Assembly: GCA_014773175.1 (NCBI GenBank)
Contig: VXCM01000122.1
Span: forward strand, 2,187-66,186
Length of the DNA: 64,000 nt
DNA from: Lucifuga dentata
Taxonomy: Eukaryota; Chordata; Actinopteri; Ophidiiformes; Bythitidae
Direction: 5' to 3'
This document shows, one piece after another, positions 1-13,461 of the stretch (position 1 is the first letter of the stretch; each line of letters opens with the position of its first letter). The notes below the pieces were generated by a model. That model searched no databases and was not told where the DNA came from. It saw nothing but the letters and a program-made list of their open reading frames with translations. The translations under genes and the position numbers were made by a program.

Positions 1-2757
1 CACACACACACACTCCCCCCACTCCCCACCCCACAGTTCCGAGAGACTAGCGAGGCATAAGCCACTTTGCTATGGCTCAGCCACACCCGCAGGGACTGCA
101 TACACGGATATTGTTGGCCACCGTAACTTTAGCAGAGAAACAGATGTGGAGCAGAGAACTAGTGAACAATAATTCTAACATAATGATCTGTGAAGAGACA
201 GAACGAGAGGGAGGAAGAGGAGCAGAGACAATAAGAGATGGAGACAGAGAGGAGGGGTATTATCAGGGGAGAGGGGAAGCAACAGCTTTGCAATCCACTT
301 CAAAGGAATGATTTGGGAGTCACTGTAACACAGAACGCAGCCTGGCAACAAATTATTGATACCCAGAACAGACAATTTTTGCTGCAGACCTCGGAAACAA
401 AGTGCTGTTGTTGCAACACCGCCCAGCCAAGAGAATTGAACTTGAGGCCAGATATCTAATTCTAGCTCAAGTAATTTGCTTTGCAACAATACTGGGTAAT
501 TACAATCAAAGTGCTGCTTTTAAATCATGAGCAAGATAATGAGCTGGATGTAGTTAACAGAATGTAAGCTATCAAAGTGCCAATGAGTGAGTGTGGTAAA
601 GTTTGGATGTTGCAGTTTGACTGGAAATAGACTTTTCTAGATACTTTAAAGCTGCGCTAAAGAGCTTCATGCAAGAGATGACTTGTTGAATTTGTGTATC
701 TCAAATTCCACAAATCATGTGATGTGAGGTCAGTGAGCTGCATATCGCACATTTTTGGTCTGTGAATGCTTTAAACCAAAAGATGAATGTGGGAAAAGAT
801 TGAATGTTTTTGAAATCCATTTTGATTCATCATGCCACGTGCAGAATACAAATGATATATGCAATGCCATAATTATTTTAGTTTAAAAAAAGCAAGTGAG
901 GTATCCTAATAAATGTGGATGGGATCCTTTTCTCTGACTGCTTCACAGTAAAAATAAATGTGAATTTATACTGAAAGATTTTAATAAATACAACATTTAT
1001 ATTGTCAACACAAGCAAAGGTCTTTCCAAAATATACACTGATCAGTTAAAGTATCTGCTCATTGTTTACTATATGTCTTAGTTGCTTGACTCTTTGTAGC
1101 CTCCATATATTTTTGGACAGCTCTGTGCTTCAGCATCCCTCTTCATTGCCTTGGGTTTGCATTTTGGGTGCACAAGGCAGTAGAAAGTGCTGGCAAGGTT
1201 TCAACAAAAGTTTTGTCTATGGAGTTGGAAAGGACTCATGTATGGGGAATAAAAGAGAATATTGTAAGGCAAGAAGAATGACTAACTTAGAAATGTTTTT
1301 TTTTTTTTTTTTTNTTTTTTTTTTTTTTTTTCTGGAAGCACTTTTTTGAGAACACTTATGGATAAAATATTGAAAGCACTTTGTCTTATGGTTAGAATAT
1401 TTGTCATTTGAAAAATATTTTCCCAAATATTTCAGTTGCTATGGTGCCAAAAGCAACATATTCATGTGTCCCAGCAAAAAGCTCCTGCTAACAACAGTTG
1501 CTTGTCCACTATTTCACACCAGATATGGTAAATCATTTCCTGTTTCCAATTCTTGGTTTATCACAAAAATCTTCAGCATTGGTAAATGTGTTATAGTCCT
1601 TGTCTTTGATTTTCTACAAATGTTGTGTGTGTATATATATATATATATGTAAGACATTTTGTATGTGATTAAACAGTCTTCTTACTGTCTGTGTACTTTA
1701 ATTAGATTGCTCAGATTTTTCATGAATTCCATCCTTGGTGGGGTTTTTTTGTGTGTGTTTTCACATAATTTTAGTTTCTACATGTAATATATATTTATAT
1801 TCTGTAATTATATTGACAATTAGTTTGTTTAACTTTTTAAATTAGTTTAACTGTTTAAATAGATAATTCCATAATATAATTGGATTGAGACCTCAACATT
1901 GCTAAAATTTAAATTGTTCCTAATCCCATAGATAATAATTAGGTAATTAATAGGTAATAGGTAATTTTCTGGCCTTTTCTGGTAATTTTGTGGTCTTAGT
2001 ACCAAAAAAGGCATCAAAAAAAAAAAAAAAAAAATNAAAAAAAAAAAAAAAAAAATCTTTGAGAAATATCTACATGAATCTTGTTTCACTTGGTATGACC
2101 CCACATTCTGTGAAGGGACTTTGTGAGTCATATTGCTTTGTAGTCTATAATGGTTAAATTTCTAAGCACAGTTACGTTTAGTAGTCAGAGGTGATAGCAA
2201 GGTCTATTTGATGAATGTCTCCTCAGATGGTGAGTTATGAGATTTCATTCACTTTCATCTGCTGTCCTGATGGTTCTATGTATAATTAATGTCTGATGTC
2301 CATGCAAATACTGCTGCCAAGGAGCCAAAGCATTTTTTAGCTGTCTAACACTCAAGGTGACAAATTCTTAAACCCATTCCTGCCTCTGCTTTAAATAAAA
2401 ATGAAAATAATATTTTAGCACATTCAAAGAGGAAAAACAAAACACTTTAAATCAAGTACTTTGGAGAAATGTGTGAACGTTTAGCTAGAATAATTTATAT
2501 TTAGCAGAACAGTTTGATTCCACTATAGCCATCAATGATAAAGCAGATTTTCAGCCACAGCACAGTCACTCTATCACTGACATGTTCAAAATAGTCATTT
2601 CACATGATTCCATTTCAGTGTGTTCAAAGGGTTTTGATTGGATTTGAATTGTTGAACTACTTCAGTGAAATACTTTCTAAAATATAACAGGTCAGAAATG
2701 GTGACAGATTAATTTAATATTTAATGTTGACTGTTCAAGGACCCAATTTTGAGATTC
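1..2757. other. Intergenic, no gene seen
   Basis: AT-rich sequence starting with a short CA run. It holds two homopolymer tracts with embedded Ns (1314 and 2036) and an AT microsatellite. The short open frames lack family resemblance or coding composition. Confidence 0.7.
1627..1648. repeat. (GT)n(AT)n microsatellite
   Basis: A short GT run passes into an AT run in intergenic sequence. Confidence 0.9.
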
Positions 2758-2765
2758 CTTTAAGT

Positions 2766-3025
2766 CAGTGAGTCTCAATCCTGGTCCTCGAGTACCACAG
2801 AACTAAATATTTTCCATCTCTCCCTGCTCTACCCACACCTAATAACCTAAATCAGGTGTGTTTAACCAGTCAAGATCTGGTTAAACACACCAGATCAGCT
2901 ACATCCACCATGTTTACTTCATCAAGTAGACACATTTGATTTAACTGATCTGGTAAGCATACAGTAGGAAGAGGTGGAAAATATGGAGTGATGTGGAACA
3001 CAAGGATCAGGATTGAGCATCATTG
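2766..3025. mobile_element. hAT-type MITE with perfect 8-bp target duplication
   Basis: This 260-bp element has imperfect terminal inverted repeats: the left end is CAGTGAGTCTCAATCCTGG, and the right end read in reverse is CAATGATGCTCAATCCTGA. It is bounded by CTTTAAGT on both sides (2758-2765 and 3026-3033), an exact 8-bp duplication as expected for hAT insertion. It has no coding capacity. The internal sequence includes GGTGTGTTTAACC-like inverted segments around 2855-2890. Confidence 0.75.
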
Positions 3026-3793
3026 CTTTAAGTCACTGCTATATATCTGACACATGAAAAACAATAAGTAATTTATCCCACTTTCACTCTACTGAGGCCT
3101 CTGAATAATCGCTGTCACATCCCTGAAATTTGGGTATGCAGTTCCTCATAGCATTAGGTTTTGATATAATTTCACAGACCATTTCCTTCCTTTCATTTGT
3201 TTGTTTCTCATTGTGGCTGATGGGGTAAGGGACATGAATCAGAGCAAAGCTCATTTTGGTCTTTTTCCAACAAGGCCGACTCTATCCATTTATCAGTGGA
3301 GGAACTTTGATCACAACACTAGCCTCTTTTATCCCTCTGACTCGCTACAATCTAACCCCTTCATTCTAAAGAGAATATGTACTGATCTAATTGAATCTGC
3401 TTCAAATTGAACACACCCCCTCAGGGTATTCTCTGCTTGACACCTTTCTAAATGCATTTTGCTGCAAGACTGCACACCTATTGCATATATAAAACATCAG
3501 TTTAACACCACAGCTACTGCATACATTGTTGGGTAATTGGGAAATGGGAGACATCTCAGGTAGATGTAAGCTGTCAATCTTGTCAGTCAGACCAAATTAT
3601 TTACTTACCAGCTCTGTTTCAGTGTTGAAGTACAGTGTGACAAATGAAGTTTAGTTTAACCCAAACAGCACACAGACAGGTCCATGTATGCTTGCCAAAA
3701 GAAATTACTTCATACAGAGACTGACAAATACAGTGAGTACTGCTGGCATCTACTCTGTCGACAGCTCTTCCATCAGGAAACAAATGTACTTCA

Positions 3794-4030
3794 AGGACCA
3801 TATTGGTGATTTTGCATGTTTAGTCCAATAATAGTACCTGCATTCATGTTATGTTACTGACAACCATTTTCCAAAACATAAAACTGAATTTAGTTTCCTG
3901 TTATTTTGCCAAATCCCGTAATAGTTCAAAATCAAATGTTAAGATGGTACACCCACTTTGACATTCACTGTTTGCCTGCTAACACTTGCAAAGATTGTAG
4001 AAAGCATGGTCATTTTGATTTCTTCCCCGA
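3794..4030 (-). mobile_element. TTAA MITE family 1, truncated copy
   Basis: It begins AGGACCATATTGGTGATTTT and TGCATGTTTAG, the terminal repeat of the family. It then follows the family's internal sequence in the reverse orientation relative to the copy at 12892, through GCATGGTCATTTTGATTTCTT. The far end is lost. The flank is TTCA, one mismatch from TTAA. Confidence 0.65.
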
Positions 4031-7000
4031 GTCCAGACATTGAATGAACTGAGATGCTGCGGCATGAATTTTTTTTTGGATCTGTTCATCCAAAAAAATC
4101 CCAACTATATTGATGAACTGAACAGTTTTGTTTTTTTTTTTTTTTTTTTTAGGACTGAATGGTTTAAATTTCCTCCTCTGTCAGTGTGTTTACATGCACT
4201 TTAAAGCTTAAGTTTTTCAAATGTCATTTAAACACCTTAATTACATTGATTACACTGCAAAAATTTGAGTGAGCTTATTCAGAGTAACAGACCTATAAGA
4301 TTCTAAATCGAATTACCAGGGCATTTAAATGAAATACTAAGAGTAAGCCTCCTCCCATGCATTTCCTCAGCTGGCAGGCTCTCCTCATGCTCCAGTTAGG
4401 CCATCCATGTCTATGTCTTACTCACATTACTGCTTTAATCAGAGTAGAGACATAATCAGAGTACATACTGACTGCTCTGCAAGTCTGACAAGCAGCTACA
4501 GGTGAAGGTTATTGCTGCTAATGCAGTTTCTAGCCACTGAACACACATTCACATACATACTTCCAGCCTGTGCTGTGAATGATTCAACAATTTGTTAAAC
4601 ACATGAAAAATACAATTGTTTGTGTGTGTAGTTCAGGTAGAATGGTTTGTCTATTATTATGACTTGGATGAAGATAAGACCACATTTTATGAATAATAAA
4701 TGCGGGTAATTGCAAAACGTTCGCTAACTTAGGCTTTTAAGGACAGAGGTTTTGTTGGCTGTAACTCTGACCATGTCATTTTTAAAATGAAATACCCCTG
4801 ATCCCCAGCATATGTATGAAAAATGGCAAGGCCACTGAAAACAAGAATTTCTTAACATAAAAGTGCTGTAAGGTGAGGAGATATGACCTCATCAGTTATG
4901 TTTTCTTGTTTCTTGAAGCTAAACAGACATTTGCAATGTTGAGCCTTGTGGGAATATAGAAAGTCCCAAGTTCAACAAGCAAAGGCGATAGGTAGAACTT
5001 ATTCTTTGCCAAGAAATGTTTGGGATCTGCAAACTGAATTTACTGAGAACATGTGAAATGAACGAATTCTATAATTTGTCTCTTTAGAGAGAGGTGATTT
5101 AGTTATGAACATTTTTAATTGTGCTTTTGGGGATTACAAAAGCAATCGGCAATAATTTTTGAAGCCCTTTTTTTTTCAGCTTTTTTGCTTTTTAGAATTT
5201 AATATTTTTGTTTTATTATTAAATGTTCTGAAAGTTAAACGTATATGAATAATTTGTATTTATGTTTTACTGGGCGTGTGTCAGATCAAACTTAATTGCA
5301 GATTGCTAATTGAAAACACCTTGGTCAGGTGATTGGAACACAATGTATTGTGCTATTTGCTTGGTTTGCCACCTGAGATCATAAGGATGCTCAAATGTAG
5401 CTGTGATTCTCTGATAAACTGGGTGTTGCACCAATACTTAATATAGTTTTGCTTTTCAAACATCTCACAGTTAAGCAGTATTGATATTGGGTGATTGTAT
5501 CAACAAATATTCATAGGTTTTTTTTGGTTCATAGTTTAAATACTAACTAGTTTGGCTTTATCAACTGCAGTGAAGTATTCCACAATTTCTCATCAATTTG
5601 TATCAGCAGTGGGTCGACTGCTGCAATTAAATACTGTGAATTTTGAAAGAAAAAAAAACAATCAAGGAGCTGAACAACAAATAAATGAAAAGGGACATAA
5701 TTTGAGGCTATAATTAAAATGGTCTGCACTGGGGAAGAAAAAAATGCAGAACCATATTAATGAAAGTGTTCACCAAAAAGATGTGTAGTAACAGAGATTA
5801 AAATGAGAAAGTAGGAAAGAAGACTGTTGCCATGGTGATGCTTGGCAGTCAATAGAGAGCTTGCATGTGCTTTTTTTTTCTGGAAGTTGACTGGTGGGTA
5901 GTGGAGCATAATGCTAAGGACTGCCTAACCATTCTCATGATTAGTACTCCACTCTGGTCTATGTTTCTTTCATTTTGATCGTTAATGCTAGATTTGCCAT
6001 CCTTGTTGCTTTGAGTGCTGTCAAATAAGGGTCTTTCAGTATGTTGCTGTGGTGAAACAATGCATATAAAATACATTGTATTTACATGGAGTCCTGAATT
6101 GTTTTTTGGCACAGGCTTTATTGACGTTGCTGGATTGACAGAGGTGACAGGAGCCTTTGAAGAATATGTGAGAAATCATCAAAAAGATGTCAACACATAT
6201 CTTTGAAAAAAAAAACCCAAAAAATTCAAATATAAACACAAACTATTTGCCTTTGTGCTGTTATGAATTATGTAGAACATCACTACATTACCCAGTGTGC
6301 TTTCACAACAATTAGCTGGGACCACTATCAACTCATAAAGAAGCAGAATCCATTCAACAAGGACATGTGCACCATATACCTAATTAACATCCGACATGGT
6401 TCATAGCAGAAGCTAATCCAAAGTTAAAGTATTGCTTTTAGTCATCATAGGTTACATAAATGGAAACCTAACTATGCCATGGTGTATTTAATGGAATTTG
6501 AAATGGTAAATCACATTTAATAATATACATAAGGCTGTGAATTAAATTAAGCAGTCCTTTTGTGGTCATTTAACACAGAAAATGACTTTTGGCAATTACA
6601 TAAAATGAGGTTCCTCGGACAAGACTCCTTAGTACTACTACTACTGTATGCACCATTCTGCATACAGTACAACAAAGACTCATTTTATTTTAGATCAGGA
6701 TTATACCTGATGATGAAACGGGACTCATTGTGGAGCAGTCGGACATTCGGTTTCTCTTTCTTGCTTTCACTTTCTTGGGGCCCACCAAGTACAGCCTGTG
6801 TATATACGCATGTCAGTGTGTATGTCAGTGTGTGTGACAGCAGAGTCGGAGTTGTATTGTTTTTAAGGCTGTCGGACCGCAAAACCTGGGTGGGCCGCCC
6901 AAGTTTCGCCTATGTATGGGAAACACTGCATACACACAAAGACCTTGATTGTTAAAAATATTTACTGTATTCACATATGTATTTAAATAGTCTTTGCTGG

Positions 7001-9327
7001 ATAGAACTAGATCACTCAATTGATTTGAGATTTCAGGAAAATCCTAGTAGCAGCAGTTTGACACCACCATCCAGGTGGAGGTGCAGGGTTCAGGTGAGCT
7101 GTTATAGACACAGTGAAAAGACCACCCACTGAAGCATGTGATTGGTCAGTTTAATGCTAAGTCTTTCCTATTGGATAAAATCCTTGTCAGTCAACTCAAA
7201 ACTTATAAAAAAATTTATAGCGAGCATTCTGATTGGCTGCTTTTATGTTCATTATACTGATGCAGGGGATTTTTGTCTAAAATGGAATAATGGAGACGAA
7301 ACCTTATGGAATCTTTTTTAGGAAATTATCTTCACAATGTTGGTAAAAATGCAAATTCCATATTTTAGCACTGTGTTGGTCAGCTGGCTGTCAGTTTAAT
7401 GCCACCAGTGAGCAGCCTGCTGGAAGGGTAATCGGCATGTATCCAGGTTTTTGTTGTTTTGTTGGCTATTATATTGTTGCCGTGCAAAACAAACACACAA
7501 ACAAACAAATAATTAATGTTTTTAAATGCTACTGTTTCAAATAATTTTGTTCATTGATCACATAGTCTCACATAAAAACAGATTGTGGATGCCGGCGTCT
7601 GAGTCGTTAGGGGTCTGCGATAAGAGGAATAAAAAAAAAAAACATACAAGCCTTGTTTCACAAAAATATTAAATGCATAAATAATAAATAAATACATAAA
7701 TTAACAAAGCAAATATTTTACACAATCAACTTCTTTGCATGTTTGATGACATAGAAAAGCAAGTGCATGCACAACTATGTTGCTCATCCAGAAAAAAAAT
7801 GTCCCTACCAATGTTGAAACCAAACCTATGCCCTTGATCATCAACATACCTGTAGATTATCTGAAATGTCAGGTTTTACAGATTCAGTAATAACACACCA
7901 GTCAATAGCTTTGCAAAACACTGCAAGATGTTAATCTGGGAAACTTCCACTGAGAATCTTTTGAGCCTGATGGTTGAAGGAATAAAAAGTGGCTTGGATG
8001 ATGACAACAATGAGCAATACCATATTTTGAATTTGAACCAAGCTCTGACTCATTGGCTATAGGCTGTTGTCGACTGTGATGATGCAGGCAAGCAGGTGGA
8101 ATCTTTGAGCTTTGCCTTTTTCAAAAGTGTTTGTGTTAAGATGCTACCAGTTAATGGAGCTAACAGAATTTCCTCTAAAGCAGGCATTAGAGGATTACTT
8201 TTGGGATATATCAAAGTTTTGTATGTCTTCCATGCCATCCAGCACGAACCAGAAGGCGACAACTTGCTATCGAGCTGCTTTGCTGTTGTAAGGCCAGATG
8301 GATTAGTGTAAACGGCAACTTTGATGTTGTCTCCTCATTGGCAGATGTACCATGTTTGAAGGAGTCGTGAAGTGCTTGTCTTATCACCTGATCTTTCAAG
8401 CTGAAAGTTTATCATTCAGAGAAGCATGCAGGGAAGCTCTTTTAAGAAATCAAAAGTAAGGATGCGGTTGTTGATATATCCAGCTTCTCCCTGTAACTTA
8501 CATGTTTCCCTGCCTGTTTTAATATTACCATTTTATCCATGTTGGTCCCCCTTGTCTGTATTTATGTTCATGGTGATGTGTGTCATAATATGTGTTACTG
8601 CTGCGCCTCAGGTAGCCACGGATGGATTTAACCTGCAGATTGCACACAGAATATTGAAAAAGACAGGCGGGGAGAGGAGATCAGCTTTTGCAAATTTAGA
8701 CAAGAATATTAATACAATACATCACACAGTAGCTGTCAGTAAGGGCTCCAATTGAAACACACACAGGTATTTATAATTAAAAATAAGAGCCTCAAATATT
8801 AGGAAAGATGACCACTTGTAGAGCTTTGGGCTTATCATATCCAAGTGACACCTTCAAGGAATAGGAAAAATGAAAAGGTGAGTTCCTCATTCAAGCCATT
8901 AAAGGAGTGCCCTGAATTTTTTTTGTGGAGTAACAACATATCTTTGTAATGCAGCTTTTCACAGGAACTAATAGCAATGAGCAGCAGTAATGTCTCTATT
9001 TGTTTGATATTACAGATAAATATTGTATCCAAAAATGCCATGTTTCTGTCAGGTAGTGCACGTGTGGAGAATGAGCTTGCTATGCTGCAAGTGAGGTATC
9101 AGAACACACTTGTCAAGAAAATGTTCATCAGCAAAGAAGCACAACTTTTAAATTTTCCTCCATCAACTACAAGCCCTCATTCAACAAGGTTGTCTTTGAT
9201 TTTTTTTCCATTCTCATAATTAGTCTTAAAGTTCATTCTGCTCCCCATAGATGATGATTCTGGAAAATGTTTAAATCGTGATATGGAAATATCACTCTAA
9301 ATTTGACTAACTTTATTCAATGAACTT

Positions 9328-9361
<34 letters not shown>

Positions 9362-11276
9362 AAAAAAAAAAANAAAAAAAAAAAAACAGTTGTGTACTTT
9401 CTTTTTTATTCACAACAATATCATTGAAAAAATGCTATTGAATGGTTACTTATTGCATCACAGCACTGGATCATGTTGAGCTTTCCACTCCATTCTCCTC
9501 AGACTCAACAGGCGTTTTTCAGGGACTGCATGTAAAACTATTTTCACATTACAGGCCTTAACGCTCAATTCTTTTTGAGCAGACAGAACAGCCAGAATGA
9601 TAGAATCACAAAGATTTAAGGTCCACATCTAAAAATGATTGCTGCATAAATGCAAGAAGAAAGTTTATAGGTTGGTAAAAGGACTACGGATATGTTGGAG
9701 AGGCTGGATTTATTTAGACCTTGAGATGGTAGAATTTTACCAAGAGAAAGGTAAAAGGGCAAAAGGGTGAGAAAAAGGTCTCCCTTATTATCCCTTGTAA
9801 AAGCTTCATCATTCACTTACAGATTCAGTTGCTGAATCTGAAAATGAACCTTTAAACACCCCTCTTTAACAGTAGGTGACATTTAACATTAATGAATTGT
9901 GTTTGTGTGGAGCTTTGCACAGCTGTGAATATCACATTACCCTAAAATAATACACACTGAATAAAAGGCTTATACATGAAGAAATGAACAATTAACAAAT
10001 GGACTGAACCTGCTGCTTCCAAATATGTTCTTTCATGTTCGATACCTTATTAGTCATCAATGATGCATACTTAAAGCTGTAGATAATTTTTTGATTTAAA
10101 GGTTACTGTGTATCTTTCCATCTCTCTATCTATCTAGTTTATCTGTCTACTGGGTCTTTATTGAATAGAGCAGTAGTAGAATTTGCTTCTATGTGATAGT
10201 ACTGTGTGCATATATATATATGATTTTGTCAGAGGGCCAAAATAAGTTTTTGGGGACTGTGTTAGGCCCACAATGTGCTGATGCCAAATTTAAGACATTC
10301 ACTGGCCAGTGAGTTTTAAATGACATGCATGCTCACAGTGCTAATCCACAAAGAGTTGATTCAGTTACATTTAGCTCATTAAAGAAATTTGTCATAACTG
10401 CAGGAAATATTGAAGTACCAGTTGAAATCCAGGCAATGGAATCTTTCATTAGGATTTGTGTCCTTCTGAATGTATCAAAAAGTAATTATGTTTTAATTCC
10501 ATTTTGCATAATGAGAAAATGATTGTATGTAGCTGGCATTTTAAAATATGAATCAGTTTTGGAATGAGTTCTTAGGCAACAGCAATGAGAAGTTAGTTTT
10601 GTAAATTGTATTTTAATGTCAAACAAGAGCTCAGATGTGATAGGAAAGAGGTAGTGCCAAAAGGAATAGAATATGTACACAACCACATTGAGACAGGCCA
10701 GAGAATAAACTCACAAACAATAATGTAATGTCTTTCAAAGAACACTGAAAAAACAAACCTCTTTGGGCAGTATCACAAAATAAACGATATGGATGCCACT
10801 GATCTGTGTTGCTGCATCAGATGAAGCCTGTTTCTCTGAGACTTTCTTTGACAGATAGAAACAAGTTGGATTTCCCTGCTAGATTGGTTAAGAAAAGGAC
10901 GATTGGAGCTGCCACAGCTGCAGTGATAGGGAGAAGGAATCAATGTACAACTTTGATTGGACACTGAAGATAAACAGCTCACATGGATCAGAGTCACTTT
11001 GGTTTCTGCAGAAAGGGGAATGTTGGTAGACAACTTGGGCTCCCATGCTCACAAAACCTCATGTCACGTGTTGCAGTGTTCATCGTCAGACTTCACATTC
11101 TTTATTTGAAACCACTTTTAGATGTGAAGATGAGCACTTTGTATCAGATTAGTTTAAAGTGAAACAAAACATTGTAGTACTATTAATACTTCAGCTGAAA
11201 AAAAACCCATCAGCGCTGTAAGAGAAAATGATTTAATAAGATTTCTTGATATTAGCATGAAGGTATACAACCTTAA
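4031..11276. other. Intergenic, no gene seen
   Basis: AT-rich sequence without a supported gene. 8020-8410 has open frames on both strands and slightly higher GC; I could not match it to a family. 6750-6935 is GC-richer and ends in a phrase like a dispersed-repeat end. Otherwise only short A/T runs and the CAA tract near 9331. Confidence 0.6.
9331..9386. repeat. (CAA)n followed by poly-A with an N
   Basis: Ten CAA units pass into poly-A that contains a single N at 9373, one of the gap-like positions of this assembly. Confidence 0.9.
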
Positions 11277-11689
11277 AGGGACTTATTCCTGCCTTATTTT
11301 GCTTTACTGTGGACAGTCACATTGATCCACTTCTATTCTCCTTGCTGCAGCACCACTGTGCACACTGACTGAAAACAGGTCATTGTAGGCATTGTAGACC
11401 ATGAAACATCAACATGGCTAGACACTGACTTGCTAGCCTTGTACTTAGTGGGTGTGTCTAAGCAACTGTATTGGTGGGTAAATTCAAATGCGTCACATGT
11501 TGACATAAACATGGGACCAATCAAAAATGGAGCTTTCAGGGCAGTTCAAGACCCAAGGGTTTGACTGACTGGATGCATTTCTAAAGACATGAACCTCACG
11601 TTTTGCAATTTGATAATGTTCAACACATATTTCCAATTATTTTATGCTATAAGCAGGGAAAAACAAAAAGCACAATGTCTCCTTTGTAA
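11277..11689 (+). mobile_element. TTAA MITE family 2 copy
   Basis: It starts after TTAA with AGGGACTTATTCC and ends near CACAATGTCTCCT. Shared internal landmarks are TCCACTTCTATTCTCC, a TGCTGCAGC...TGTGCACACTGA block, GTGGGTGTGTCTAA, and GGATGCATTTCT...GAACCTCA. The open frame on the minus strand here is not conserved between copies, so it is not coding. Confidence 0.65.
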
Positions 11690-12891
11690 AGTGTAGTAAT
11701 TTGACTGAAGACTATCTTTTATTGAACTATTTCACAAGTGTCATTTTCTTGATTCATGCAGCAACCTGCCTTCTCTCGTTTTAAACATTTCTAGAAGATT
11801 CCTGAAATATGTTGATTTGTACTGAAAACTAGGTGAAATAATCTCACCGCACTGACAATTACTTTATTTGTTTTTCCCACAAGACTTTCAGAACTCAATA
11901 ATAGATGAAATGACTGAAGGATTTGTAAGAAATTCTTAAGCAAAGCTATTTTGTTTTCTCATAACAGATGTTTTGAATATGAAAATGTCAACCATCCAAT
12001 CTGAAATGATTCTAATCAGCTTTAGCTGAAAAACAAACTCTTGCTGAGATAACTGGTCTTGATTTGTCTCAGTATGTTTTTTTCAGTCTATCTTCTAATT
12101 TTCTACATATGGTGTTAGATGATAATATATTTGTTAGATAAGAAAAAAACACATTGAATCATTTTAAAACAATATATTAAGACTTTATTAATGTCTCTCT
12201 AATTTATTTATTTTGCAGTAAATCACACATTTTATCTAGTTCAAGTCTTAGATTCTTGGCTTTATCTTTTCACTTGGTCAGAGGGTAGACATTACACTGG
12301 CTGTTGGTAACTTGATTTAATGAAGAATGAGAACAGTTTCTATGGGAACAGCTTTTATGGCTCTGTGATACCTCTCCCTCAGGACTCGGTTATCAATTCA
12401 TAAGTAGCAGGATAATCTATGGGAATGGATTCCAAATGGAAAACTGAGGAGGCACTTACGAGCCAATTATATTTTATGTACCAGTACCTTGCTTCATGTG
12501 CATTCAAATGGCTGACTTGATAAATGTTGGACAGAAAAGGTTTTATTTGCATCTTTAATGAATATTTTGTATTCCATTATGACTTGTAATAAATCATATG
12601 CACAGTAACATGCTCTAGAGATTTAGATGGATGTTGACATGTATACAGAGCTGTTCATTACTTTGTAAATGGGTTCACTGTTCATAAGTAAATATCCAAA
12701 TGAGAAAACTGGATAATGGTGTACCTCTGTGCTCATGCATCATGAATTGTGAACTTTATCACGTGTACATGCTTTCTTAGAGATGCTGCTTTTAGTCAAG
12801 AAGCTGCAATTCAAAAATAAAGTTACCATCTCAGTTTTTGTTTGTTTTCTGCTTGAGTTCATGCATTTCAGTGTATTTAGAGCAATTTTAA

Positions 12892-13461
12892 AGGACCATA
12901 CCCATGGTTATGCATATTTGAGCTAAATAAATACTACCCACATACACATAATATTACTGCCAACCATTTTCCAAAACACATTAATGGATCGGTGCATTTT
13001 AGAATTGTTTTTCCTGCCTTCCAGACTGCAATTGGTTTCAGTTCATTCCAGTACAGTATAAAAATCAAATTGCAGAGACTTGAAATATGCTTGAGATAGT
13101 TAATCCACCACAATCAACAACATGTCCTTATTTTTTGTTGAAGTTACATGATTTAACCAATCCAACATGCAGCTGTGGAAGAAAATGTGTCTGCACCAGA
13201 GAATGTAGTCATGGAAGAAGAAGACTGCTTTTACCAAGAAATTAAAATGACCATGCCTTCTATAATCAAGCTTAACTGTTAGCAGGTGCAACATTGAATT
13301 TTAAGGTGTGTGTATAGCCTGAACATTTGATTTTGAAATATTAGGGGATTTGACAAAATAACACAAAACCTAAAATACAGTTTTATGTTTTGAAAATGGT
13401 TGAGGTAACTTGCAGGTTGTTTTTACTGGGCTCAAACATGCAAAACCACTGGGATGGCCCT
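12892..13461 (+). mobile_element. TTAA MITE family 1, full-length copy (570 bp)
   Basis: The left terminus is AGGACCATACCCATGGTTAT and the right terminus in reverse is AGGGCCATCCCAGTGGTTTT, both continuing into TGCATRTTTGAGC. These are terminal inverted repeats of about 35 bp. The left flank is TTAA; the right flank is TGAA. There is no transposase. TTAA targets plus the long inverted termini suggest non-autonomous piggyBac-like elements; the superfamily call is inference. Confidence 0.75.
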
